Shown: positions 11,663-23,200 of the stretch, piece by piece
How positions within the stretch are numbered: position 1 is the stretch's first letter
Layout of the letters: each line of letters begins with the position of its first letter
Assembly: GCA_914767715.1 (NCBI GenBank)
Contig: OU612074.1
Coordinates: forward strand, 11,258,062 to 11,318,061
DNA length: 60,000 nt
Reading direction: 5' to 3'
Origin: Membranipora membranacea
Lineage: Eukaryota > Bryozoa > Gymnolaemata > Cheilostomatida > Membraniporidae
The notes under the pieces: model-generated
The model's database searches: none
Told to the model about the DNA's origin: nothing
What the model saw: only the letters and a program-made list of their open reading frames with translations
Position numbers and translations under genes: made by a program

Positions 11663-12613
11663 TTAATCCATTCCACAGAATCCATTAGCACAGTTACTGC
11701 GCTCACCGTCATATCTGTATATGAAATCACTGGGTTTGCTTGAGCACCTCATCACTGAGCATGTCTTCTCCCAAGCTTTACAGTTTCCATAAAACGAGGC
11801 GTAAACCGGTATGCTGACTATGGTACCGATCTTTGTGGGCATCGAGGCATCACTCCATATAGCACGATGTGTGCCACAACTATAACGAGAAGACCGAGAT
11901 TCCACACAGTGGTCAAGTATTTTTCTCCCCGCTTTCCCATTGAAACGGAACCATGGTCTTCCCTCATCAACCATACGTTGATTATCACAGTTAACCTTTC
12001 TACTATCTGTACTAAGATCTGTGCCCTCGTGGTCTTTGCGCCAGTATTCTGTAAGGTTAGTAGCAGACTGACATTCAGGTGGCTGTGGATAGGCGGATGT
12101 TGTTGTTGTTGTTGTTGTTGTTGTTTTTGTTGTAGGCTTGGTAGCTAGCTCGGTTGTTGTGATAGTGGACGTGGTAGTTGGTATGGGAGTTGTCAGTTTA
12201 GTTGGTGTGGAAGATGGTTTCGAAGTTGTTGGCTTTCTTGTGGTGGAAGTTGGTGTTGGAGTTGTCCGTTTAGTTGTTGTTGAAATTGGTTTTGGAGTTG
12301 GCTTGGTGGTCGGCTCACTTGTAGGTGCTGCTTTCTCTTGCCCTGCTGCCTTACAAGAAATCAGCTGATCTGTAAGATCTTCATAAAGAACTTTCTCAGC
12401 ACTCAGCTGGATATCAAAGTGATCGATCTCTCTTCCTGCACGCTGTCATGTTGATGGCAAAACTTTGCAGCCATCTTTGATCAGTAGCTCTAGCATTACA
12501 TGATTTCTTTGCCTGTACATCTCGAGCTGGAAATTGGTAGTTCCATGTAAAACAGAAGCTTGAAGAGTTGTCAGCACCATTGCAGTGGCGAGACAATACA
12601 ATGCGGAGACCAT
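11663..12613 (-). pseudogene. secreted D8C-domain (uromodulin-like) protein with one in-frame TGA
   Basis: A single open frame of 316 codons runs from ATG at 12611-12613 to the stop at 11663, with one internal TGA at codon 56 (12446-12448). Residues 1-20 are a hydrophobic signal peptide. Residues about 95-165 are a Thr/Pro/Ser-rich linker ending in a run of Thr, expected to be O-glycosylated. Residues about 170-316 resemble the D8C domain of uromodulin, GP2 and OIT3: PPEC, WFRFNGKAG, SCGTH, then paired cysteines (GNCKAWEKTC, MRC) and FIYRYDG. The frame continues intact for 260 codons after the TGA, so either the copy is freshly broken, the base is a polymorphism or error, or the codon is read through. 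A splice acceptor (tttcacag) directly precedes the ATG, matching a 5' UTR exon ending at 12905. No GT-AG intron that removes the TGA and keeps frame was found. Confidence 0.75.
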
Positions 12614-12904
12614 CTGTGAAAGAAATAAGAATAACTCTTTGCAATATTTAGAAAAGCCAAAATATAAGCCTGTGTATGATTCACCAACGCAATAGAGTTG
12701 GCAATCTCTCACACTAGGGTCAAGTATCACACAACAATGTTTCTCATAAATTGCCAACAGCCATCAAAAAAGTTTTTCCATTTCTTTGCTATATTGAGTA
12801 CAGCACAAACAGGTGCAAATAGCTGCAGTTGAACTGCCACGCGATGAAGAGCTATTTTTCCAGAGTTTTAAGAAACAAAAACTTTTCCTGAGCTATTCAC
12901 TTAC
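12614..12904 (-). other. 5' UTR intron of the D8C-domain gene
   Basis: On the minus strand, GTAAGTGAATAG follows CAGCTCAAG at 12904/12905, and TTTCTTTCACAG ends at 12614, directly before the ATG. This is a plausible 291-bp intron separating an untranslated exon from the coding exon. Confidence 0.5.
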
Positions 12905-13619
12905 CTTGAGCTGGCTATGTTGGCTGGTAGCGCGTTGACAATCTAACAAGAAATGAAGCTATATGCTGCTACGTGCTGAGGGGTGTGTTATTTACATTAA
13001 AGATATGTTATCTTATCAATGCGCAACTTTTAGCCTTACTTTCACACCATCTCTACCCTAAAACACTGAGGATCACCGCTACACCCCTAATCATTATCAT
13101 TATCAATTCCCTGTTTATCAAGATACATGCAATTATCAGTAGTAACCAGTACTTGACTGCCACAGTATTACAGCCTATCACCCTGTAATGGGCCTATTGG
13201 TCATCGGTCAAAAACTGTGCCCAATTTTGAAATTGGTTAAAATTTTACTGTCACACGGTAATTGTTAAAAATTTATTTTAACAAAATATAATTTTTGAAC
13301 TGTCAGTTTCATATCGTGGCATAGTGAGGTGTAAAGGTTTGACATAGATTTATCAGTAGTGACGTACAGAAAAACAATGTCTATTTTTTTTCCGCTTTAT
13401 GCTTTAATTTGTTAATATAAGATATATGCATTATATATAGAACATGCAGCGGTACAGTCAGGTAGTCTGTGACCAAGCAGCTGCATACCAGAGGAGTGAC
13501 CGCCTGACTGGAAGGAACCTTAGCTACCCCACTCATGCACTAAAGCCCAGCACGACTCCCTCATACCCCCAACCCATCATCCGCACACCCCTAATAATGG
13601 TCTAACAATGGTTGACCTG

Positions 13620-13940
13620 TATCAGATGTGCGCGGCGGACAAGTAAGTCATACCAATTTCCGTCCAGCTTTAGCTCTTGTCCGTCCATGTCCGTCTGTTG
13701 GGCAACATTGGGCATTTTGCCATGCCCATCTTTTGTCCACCTTTTTATGCTGTCGGTCCAATCAAAGAGTTAGAGACTCTAACTCCTTGGTCCAATGTCC
13801 GTCCATATTTGTTAAATAATCGTCCATGTCCATCCATCGAGCAAAGTTGGACAGACTTCTATGCCCATCCCTGTCTATCTTCTTATGATTTTTTGTCCAA
13901 TGTCTGTCAATTAAAGTTAGATGTTCATGCGTGTCCGCTA
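13620..13940. repeat. degenerate array of gtcc(a)tgtcc(g)tc words
   Basis: The words gtccgtc, gtccatgtcc, tgtccatcc and related forms recur about every 15-40 bases. Overlapping frames of 63-94 codons on both strands come from this low-complexity pattern and are not genes. Confidence 0.5.
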
Positions 13941-15269
13941 TTTTTGCATGTTGGACATTGAACTGCTTTTCCAACTCGTACTGTGTCATAGCAACCGTTG
14001 ATTGAGACACCATTAGGTTTACTAAGTCTGGTACACTGGCCTAGAAGTATATCGCCCGTGACACTTCAACTTCAACCTGAGGATAACGCCATGCCTTTCC
14101 TCAGATATACTCACTAGTTCATATCGAGCATTGCTCATCAATCGATGATAAATCGTGTCAAGAAGCTAGTATTCTTGATGTGATACCCCATGGCCTATAA
14201 GCGGTATTTTTATGGCGTTTCTATTCCATTCACTCATTTTTAGCACAGGAGTGATTGTAGTAGGATGTGCTTTCTGACACCAACAGTTACCTAGTCCTAA
14301 GGGTTTGTATTTGTTCTTCCATTAAAGAAAGAAATTATTCTGACACCATGTTTGTCTGATACCTTTGCAGCACATTGCTGACAGTTGAAATTGTAGCAAT
14401 GCTTTCGGACGGTCCTCATTAGCAGTAATAATCATTTAAGATATGTGAATGTCTAAACAAAACTTGATTGCCAAATAGAAAATGAATTTCAATACAAACA
14501 TGTGGCTTGTCTTAGTTTATGGCTCGACTGTGCGTCATGACCTTATCAGTGAACTTCTAAATTTAGCTTATGCTTGTTACTTCAAATGTTGAGTACCTGC
14601 TGATAAGCTTTAAGTATATCAACAAATTGGTTAAATTATATGACAAGCGTGACCCTGACATTGTCATCATTCGCTCATTCTGAAACTGATATCCAAACTG
14701 GTAGGTTTAATGATTGATGGAAGATTACTAGTCAAGACTGAGTACATCATTTATAAGTCTGATGAAGCATTGATTGAACGAGGTAAGTTTTCGGAATTGA
14801 TGAGTACATTGAGTTACAGTAAGGGAGTCATGTATTCAATCATCTGTTGTTTGGAGCGTTTTCCGTGTAAACCTATATTGGTATATGATACATGGTACTT
14901 TAGTATGCCGCATTACAAAACTGGTGAGCAATGTAACATACTACCTAATCTTATGTGTTCAATATCAGGTTGGAGATTTAGAAAGAGTTTGTCAGCACAT
15001 CATGCCTTTATTGTTATAATTTCTCGATATCTCTTGTGAGGGGAATAGTTGGTCGCCACAGTTCTAATACAAAATAAGCTTTTTCATTGTATTGAAATCT
15101 TGAATCTCCATTTGATTGTTCTATCAGAGAGAAAAGGCTCACTTAGACGCACATTCAACTGCGTGAGTGGATTAAGCATACTGTTCCTGTCCAACAGAGA
15201 AAATATCAACATAATAGCAAGTTATCCATTTAAATTGTCATCTTATCATGGATGATACTTATCGACAAG

Positions 15270-15435
15270 GCACTCTGTCACAACTCTGTCACGGTGTGCA
15301 TCGCGATAAGAGGACTGAGCACTAACTGTGTCACTGTGTCACTACGCCAACAAGACACTCTGTCACAATATAGTTATGTCACAAAGCATTGAATGTGTCG
15401 CTGTGTCATTGCGTCACAGTGTCACTGTGTCACAA
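15270..15435. repeat. TGTCAC-rich array
   Basis: The hexamer tgtcac and close variants recur more than ten times (ctctgtcacaactctgtcac, actgtgtcactgtgtcac, gcgtcacagtgtcactgtgtcac). It is low-complexity DNA with no coding support. Confidence 0.6.
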
Positions 15436-16179
15436 AGGAATTAGTACACTACCAAAATACAAAGCAATATATTGTCTGGCAGCCTGCTTTACAGCAAAAT
15501 GCAATATTTTTTACGCAGATTAAACTTAGAAATTATCCGCCTGCATGCTCATCCATGAAGTATTTATTCCCTGAACTTTACCAGGCCAATAAGATACCAC
15601 TTGCAAATACTTTTACTTTTCCAAATAGAATAAAAATTAACTTTTTCATTGTCAGGAGACATTGAGCAATAGAAGTCATTAATTTTTACAATTCTGCAAA
15701 GTTTTTTGCCTTCATCTTTCAGTAGGCTTTATAATCATGACAACACTGTGTCAGTTGATCAAGAAACCCTGAATCTTGAGTTCCCATACCATATTGAGTT
15801 CAATTATTTGCAGACAAATAAGAATTAAAGATTGCTGGCTAACTTGTAAAGAAGAGAACCTTGAGAATCTCCAGAGAACCGTGAACCAAAATGAAGACTA
15901 CACATGACAGGTACCATTTTCTGACTATGCCAATATAATCTGGAGTAGTAGTTTACTTTCCATGTTACCTGGCTCATATCCTATCACGGCCGTATCATTA
16001 ATTTATTAAAGTCTATTTTAGTGGTTTAACGTTTATTATAAAATGATCGGCACATGGGACGTATTCTGTATAATAAAAAAAAAGAACACAACTTGATTTT
16101 TATAAGAAAACTTGAGACTCTTCTACAATCTGGAAAAAATAGCATGAGCAGACGATTTAATAAAATATTAAACCATGTT

Positions 16180-16570
16180 AAAAGACGTCATGAAATCACC
16201 TTTAAACTACTGCTAAAACAGCTATGCTTTGCCCAGCAGACCCTCCAGTCAAAAATTTAAATAGAGAGTTGTGGCATCAAAACATCTAGCCAGTAGCTTT
16301 GCATGGAGTTTTATGAGCTCTAAAAATGTAGGGAGGATATTCTTCCCCAGCCATCCGTCATTAGTGATGACAAAAGTCCAACGCTAATAAAAGTAAAGGA
16401 TCTCAGCTAAATCTCCCTACTTTTTGAGAGCTCATATAACTTCATGCAAAGCTACTGGCTAGATTTTTTGATGTCACAACTCTCTATATAAAATTTGTTG
16501 ACTGGTGGCTCTGCTGGGCAAAGCCCAGCTGTGGCAGCAGTGGTTTAAGCTTGAAAGAAATTGTCTTGCT
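16180..16570. repeat. foldback element with about 165-bp arms
   Basis: The left arm (about 16185-16350) contains ctttgcccagcaga, agagagttgtgg, atctagccagtagctttgcatg and gagctct. The right arm (about 16415-16560) has all of these reverse-complemented in reverse order. The central spacer is about 70 bases. It is a non-autonomous inverted-repeat element within segmental duplication copy 1 and was not detected at the matching place in copy 3. Confidence 0.75.
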
Positions 16571-16949
16571 ATCATAATAGGTAGACTAAGCTTTGTCTTC
16601 ACTTTCTCGTCTAGAGTAACTCAGCATCACTTAGATAATTATGGTCCTAGTTAGTAACTAATCCAAAACAGAAAAAATTTATAAGTGGGAAGAAAATAAA
16701 TGCATGATAACCTCTATAATAATAAGGGCTCTTGCGTTCCAGCATTAACGGTTTGATGTTACAGTTTTTTGTCTGGGTTTTCAGATTGTTTCATCTGGTT
16801 TTTCAAGCAAGATCTATTTAATATTACTTATTATTGTCCCAATAGAACTTGTATGCGATTAACATTAAATTTCCTTTTCACAATTCTAGACTAATTATTA
16901 TTGAGCTCAATTCTTGTCTAATGTAGTGATTAATGTGCCGTAGACATTG

Positions 16950-17075
16950 TCACAACAACCTCCAGTTTATGTAGGGCATCCATCATCTTTTCAATCAGAA
17001 TTCCATTATCGTCAAAGAGAAGATCTGAAGTAAAATCAGAAGAAACCCTTTCAGATGCAAAAACATTACGTTTCT
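16950..17075 (-). CDS. antisense exon-like segment conserved between duplicates
   Basis: On the minus strand, a frame reads NVFASERVSSDFTSDLLFDD and continues through MMDALHKLEVVV to a stop. The same peptide, ASERVTSDFTSDLLFDDNAI, is found on the opposite strand of the other duplicate at 45016-45090. The 45-kb copy carries about 90 extra bases before the KLEVVV part. Conservation of frame in two diverged copies suggests a former or present exon of a divergently transcribed gene. The family is unknown. Confidence 0.35.
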
Positions 17076-17270
17076 ACCAGGCAATGTCTATTACCACCAT
17101 AAATCATGCGGCCATTGTGATAATGTTGCCATAAATTGTGATGATTCACTAATCATTACCTTATTCGAGACATTGGACACAAGGTGTTTTTAACAGATGC
17201 CAAATGCCATAGGCATTTACTAACTTGCACATCTGCATTTTGCAAGTCGTGTTGACAGTGATACTAGCAG

Positions 17271-18590
17271 GAATGGAGTTTCAATCTGCTAACAGTTATG
17301 TGTTTGAACCTATACCTATGTTTATTCTTAGTACAAGAATGAGCTCTCTTGGTATACGCAAAGCTCGCAAAGGACATTTGACAGAAACTGCTGAGCAAGT
17401 AGTACTAAAGAAGAGGGGCAGAAGAGCAGCACTGACATCAGATGACACTGGAGTAATACTCGAGCTGAGGAAGACTCACGCCAGCACTTCAAGCATTTGA
17501 CATTTTTGGGGGATGGGTCGGAGTGTGCTGTTTTATGAGAGGGGTTGCTGAAAGAACCGATTGGACTTCAGTTCGCCTTTGCTTTTGTACCTGTACGTTT
17601 GAGCTAAGGATATTTAAATCCAGCGAGTTTTTTATACCATATTTACATCAATATAGCGTGGAAGAGGACAGCCCAGTAAGTTCGCGAAATCTAAGCTGAC
17701 CCCTCAGGAGCCAGCAAAGAAATTACGTAACTCCGCCAGCTTTGTGACAACAGATGAAAGTTCTGCAGCATCACGTATTTCTCTTACATATACTCCTAGT
17801 CAACTGTGAGTAATTACTACAACAAAATACACATACTGATACTCACCTCGTTTTAGTGAAGGAATAAAAGGTGGATAAATATGTTTCTCTACAGTATTCT
17901 CTCACCTCCAGTTACTCCAGCCCTACATTGAGTGACTATAAGTGTGACATTGAATACATATATATTTCAAATTTGTGTTGCTAGAGATATTTTTTCCTTT
18001 CATCGATGAGACCGAAAACTGTTGTCCCATTTGTTGGAATTGCCCTATACCCCGTGGATGGATCTGGTTTTGACCGTTGTACCATTGAATGCTATACTAT
18101 AACTTGTAACGCAGATCAGAGGTTTGAAACATGGGCGTAGAACCGCTCCCAATTAGGAGGGCATACAAAACCTAAACTGATGTTACCGCCAACCATCAGG
18201 GACATTGACATCCCCTAACATTTTTTCTCAACAACGACCCTGCGCGGTGTCATTCAAAATATGATACTCAAAATTTGTTTATAGCTTGGGATTTGTATTT
18301 ATTCATGAGTTGATGCTCTTCCTACCATAAGGGAAAACAACTCCAAACATCAAACTCAACCTTGGACCGTTCACTATATCAGGATTAGTTGAGTACAGTA
18401 TTTAACCACGAGATAATCAGCTGAGACAAATTGATTTTTCATTGTAGAGATGTGGAAGCAAAATCCGAAAGTAGATCTTACAAAGAGCCAACAAAGACAG
18501 CTCCAAGGACGAAACCTAAGACGATGAAATCCACAAAAACTAGGGCTCATGCAGTAAAAAGTATCAAGACTTGATGATCCCTTAGACACC
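17271..18590 (+). pseudogene. paralogue copy 1 of the unknown three-exon C-terminal module
   Basis: Three exon-like blocks match the genes at 20.2-22.7 kb and 43.3-44.8 kb. The first (from 17271) encodes MEFQS...FEPIPMFILSTRM and KKRGRRAALTSDDTGVILEL. The second (about 17657-17812) is KLTPQEPAKKLRNSAS and ends TPSQL at a GTGAGT donor. The third (from about 18436) is rich in Lys/Arg/Thr and ends RAHAVKSIKT and a stop. The first block has lost the 3' end and splice donor that the other two copies keep (their ...FLK/FSK then GTTTGT), so this copy looks degenerate. The function is not recognised. Confidence 0.5.
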
Positions 18591-18649
18591 AAAATACTAT
18601 GATCGCAGTCAGTTGAATTTCCCCAATCCAAATACACACCAGAGATTCA

Positions 18650-20200
18650 ACCTACAATCCACCAACAGTAAACTCTAGTCCCCTTACAAATCATATTATA
18701 TTTTGTTCTCAATCACTTTGTTTCATGAGAATAGTTTTGACCTGTTATCTATCTGCTTGGATACATCTTAAGTTTTTTTTGTTTCAGTTGAATCTTTTTT
18801 ATCTCACCTTAACAAAGAACTTCTTTGATGCTTATAAGCTTGTATATATTAAACATTGAATTCTTTCTATAGTGAGTATGAAAAGATTTTATGAATCATA
18901 TTGATTTCGTATTTCAAGAGGAATGTATGCTTTTTAACTTACAGAGTTGTCCCCTCTCGTAAAATGAGAAGACACTCCTGAAAAAGATCTATAATATACA
19001 TAGTTGTATACTATACTATACTTTACTATAACTAAAACAAATATCATTTCTCACCTCATCACACAGCATAACGGCTAACCGCCAACTGACAAGTACAACA
19101 TGAGACACATATCAAACAATTCAAAAAAACTTTTGAGTGATTGACATTGATAATCTGGCTGATTAAAGCCAATATCATTTATTATTACAGTCATTATTGT
19201 TTGACAGTGTTCAGTGATTGATAAATTGACTAAGGTTAATAATCAGTAAGAACTTTAACTTGATAGCTCTACAGAGCATTCAGTTTTGTAAGCAAGAAGC
19301 AAGAGCTACTTTTTCTAAACAAGTTACATAACAATAAAAAGAGCAAACTAATCGGCTAACATATTCAAACTAGTTCTCAGCACCAACAGCTTTGTAATAT
19401 TTAATTTACAAATTAACGGATAATGAGGAGATTCTCTTACAACTTAGATACAATCCAAGACACAGTGAGCATCATGCTCATGTTAGCATGTTAGCATGTT
19501 CTTAGGCTTGTAAAATATATAATTTGATAGCAATAATATGTTTTTTGCTGTTACTGCAAAATCTTTAGTCCATGGCCTAATTTCAATTTTTTCACTTTCA
19601 TTTACAAACCTGGTTTAGAATTCAAACATTCAAGAGCAAGTTATTAGCCATCCACCCCTGAAAACCATACTTTAAATAGAAGTTATTGTTATTTTTATTA
19701 TGTTTGCACAACACAGATGGTATATGAGTGTAGAAAATTGATGTACCAATATGTTGGTAGTCATTGTCACAATACTTACTCTCTGTTACAAACCCTTATC
19801 CAGGGCATTAACATACTTCTATTAGCCCTGAGAGGTGGGGGCAGCAGGTAAGAACTTCCATATGATTATGGGATGCCTGTAGCTCAACTACATTTTATGA
19901 TACTTTCAAGAATTCACTTGTCCCTTTATTTGTGAATAAATCAAATAAATCGATATTTCACTCATGTCCAGACCCATCTCGAATATTCGAGGGGGCCTGT
20001 TCGTATGTCAATTAGGTGCTGAAAAAACAAACCACATGAAAAGTAATAGTTTTGACTGTAAAATATATAATTCGATGGTAATAACAATATGTGTTCTGGA
20101 TCTTATGTTGTTTGCTGATTGATTGTTATCATAATCGGTGATGTTAATTTGGAAGTGCATTATGTCTGATACTGGGCAGCAATCACATTATATTGTTTAA
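18650..20200. other. non-coding stretch
   Basis: No supported exon on either strand and no repeat structure noticed beyond a tandem gttagcat near 19485-19500. Confidence 0.5.
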
Positions 20201-20206
20201 TAATAA

Positions 20207-23200
20207 TCAAAGTCTGTTACTCTTGACAGCACGGGCTCCAATGTTTGTGGATGGTGATTGTCTCATCTTCAGTTTCGGCGGTTTTGATGAGGTCTTAGTT
20301 GGTCTTGTTCGATATCTTCCAACGGATTGTGATCCAAAATCTCTGTAATCAAAATGGAATTACTTCAGCTATTGTTTATCCACTGTTTACACTAAATCAT
20401 TATATAGTTTATATAATTTACTTAGTTCTCTAAGTTTGCAAACTTTATTTAAGACATCTTACTGTAAAACATGAATAAGCCTCAACAGAAATTGAGAACT
20501 GATAACAACGAAATGCCATTGCTTTAAATTTTAGTCTTCACTCATACACAGACACATTCCATAAACCGCAGTAAAACAAATTATATAGACATATAAATGG
20601 CAATCATTTATCACTCTTCCTTTTGAAAGTTGATTATCTTGAATAAGCGTAGCAGCAATTTACAGCAAAAGGGGGTTGCATGTTTGGAGTGGCAATCCCT
20701 ATTTTCAGAGGAGTAATTTATAGACACATATATATATATAATGTAGATATATAGATATACAGCAGTAAAACTTATATAAATGCATAAGGAGCAGTTCTTC
20801 ATCAATTAGTATTTCTACAGCAATTATAAGTGAGCCTATCAGCACTTGGTAGAAGCTCAAATGCTGAGATCAGATTGTAAAGAGCAATATTGAAATATTC
20901 AAATTATGATAGCAACCTTTGACTGAGACTTTCAGTAGATGATTGAGAATAATTCTGTGAGCTAGAGATTGGGAAAATTAAAACATCAATTTTAGTAGTA
21001 TTCTCAGATTTATATTGGACCTTTACGCATCTCAAGATGCCTGTGAATTGAAGCTTATCATTAGTCACTTTTTAACTTAATCATCACCTTTGAACATGAT
21101 TTTGAAGTGTGAGAACTTCTTTGTAGCTATGAACTTTAGTGAGTACTACTAAGGCTATAGCTCTCTCTATAATATAAGGGCTCAAATGACTGTTATAGCA
21201 AAATCATATTTGAAGACCCTTCATACCATTACTAAAACAAGGCATGTTTGACACATGTACATGACACAGTAACTACTCACAATTGACTTGGAGTAGATTG
21301 AAGGGTAATACTTGATGCTACTGAACTGTCATCTGTTGTCACATAGCTGGCTGAGTTACGTAATCTCATCGGTGACTCCTGAGGAGTAAGTTTCGATTTG
21401 GTGCTCCTACTAGGCTGTCCTCTCCAATGCTATGTAGATTTAAATACAAACAGACTGTTCACAGATTTTTAATATTGGTACATGAGTACTACATCAAACA
21501 TGAATTTTCTCTAAAGCAGTTATTGCATTCAGTTTCAGCCTCACAAACTTTCATGTGTGTACTATATCCGTAGTTATGGTTTACATGGAATTATTCAAAT
21601 TAGTATTTAACATTAGCCAAACCGCATAATGTATTTCCATCCTCCCATCTGATCTGATACGAGAAAGAAACGATAATATTATTGATCACTGAAATTATCC
21701 AGATGTACCCATATACTTTAAAATAAAGCTAGACAGGACACCATATCCAGCTGAGGTGAGGCACTTAATTGTGGGGCAACGTAACGACATTCGAAGGTGT
21801 AGAAGCAATGATGCTATCATTGATTTACTGTCCATAATCCAGGTCTTTTGTTCATAACTAGATCAAATTTTATAGGATTTTGAATTTGAAAATTGCTTTA
21901 CATTCAACATCCTCTTGTTATCAACCTGATGCTAATTTTCTTCAAAAGTTTTTTAAGCCTAGAATTAGTATCAAACTGTTTAGGACAGGCTTCTATATCT
22001 ATTGTAATTTTAAAACTCAAACTCGATCAAAATTGATCGAGTTATCGACAAAGAACCTGGATTTTGAACAGTAAATCAATGATAGCATCATTGCTTCTAC
22101 ACCTTACAATGTCGTTACGCCGCCAACAATTAAATGCCTCAGTGCATCAATGCTAATGCTCCATATAGTGTAAAGTGTATTATTAAGTCATGGATGTACC
22201 AAAAATGCCAATAATACTGCAACAGAAAGAACTTCGAACCATATTGTCAATTCTGTTGTAACTAATGAGTACGAACACCGTTACAAAACAAAGAAATATG
22301 AAATGGGCAGAGAAAGTTGACTTGTCTTCATTACCTGGTAGTTCCAGTAGGGGTCCAAACCGATTATGTTTTTACGACCCATCTATCATTCAAAACATAC
22401 AAATAAAGAAATTTGACAACATCCTTAAACCATGAGTCTTTCTATACAGTTAAATACTAATCACATTATGAATGTTATGTTATCTGAAACAAACCTTTAG
22501 AAAGGTTGATTTCGATTTCTCAGTGCGGGTCTTTCTAAGCTCTACTACTACTCCAGTATCATCTGCTGACAATGCTGACCGTTTTCCCCTTTTCCTTATT
22601 ACAGCTAATTTACCAGGTCCTCTACGAATGTTGCGTATTCTAGCAGTGAGAACAAGCATAGGTTTAAAGTTCTATCTGATTTTTAGAGTGAGACTCCATT
22701 CCTGCTATTTGTATCACTAGGAACCAGACTCTCTGAATGCAAACATGCAAGTGAATAGCCTAAGGGTTAAAGCTTACTCCTCAAAGTCAAACAACAATAT
22801 CTTTCTTGGGTAGTTTTCATTTGTGCTTCGACGCCAAATGTGTCCCAGAGATCTCAAACATTTTCCTTAAATGGTTTAACGAGAATCTTTGGGAACTTCA
22901 GTACTCGATTTGTCTGCAAATGCAGATGCCAATGAGTAACGAAAAATCAAGTTTGAGGCAAATCAACCTGACATGGGCAGAAAGTCAATTTGTCAAAACC
23001 AGCTACGTTTTAGTTTGTTGTTGACTTTTTTCACTCGGTCTTATTACAAACTTTGTTTGCTACATATGGACCGAGCCATCGCCTGTAAGTGATAAGAAGA
23101 TATAATTGTGTAAGTATTTCAATGGAAAGTGTCTTATTGTCAAAACTGCACAGTGTCACAGTTAATATAATATGACTTGGTGATAAAATTTAAAAAAATA

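Larger units (their letters stand above)
14440..18600 (+). repeat. segmental duplication, copy 1 (inverted relative to 43.3-47.3 kb)
   Basis: Blocks spread over this region recur, in reverse orientation and order, at 43.3-47.3 kb. They include 14441-14700 vs 47255-46995, 16960-17070 vs 45260-45010, 17271-17490 vs 44801-44566, 17657-17812 vs 44296-44148, and the last exon at 18432 vs 43437. Divergence is uneven: exons are well conserved and introns hold independent insertions. This is an old duplication rather than an assembly artefact. Confidence 0.75.

Noticed and set aside
11867-12368. Overlapping plus-strand frames rich in Val/Gly and Cys (12138-12368 and 11867-12148)
   Set aside because: They are the complement of the ACA/CCA-rich Thr/Pro linker of the minus-strand D8C gene.
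14710-15039. 109-codon plus-strand frame in segmental duplicate copy 1
   Set aside because: Its beginning lies near a duplicated block, but the frame is not kept in the 47-kb copy and no domain is visible.
15270-15435. TGTCAC array as a CRISPR array
   Set aside because: There are no regular repeat and spacer lengths, and the genome is clearly eukaryotic. It is simple low-complexity DNA.
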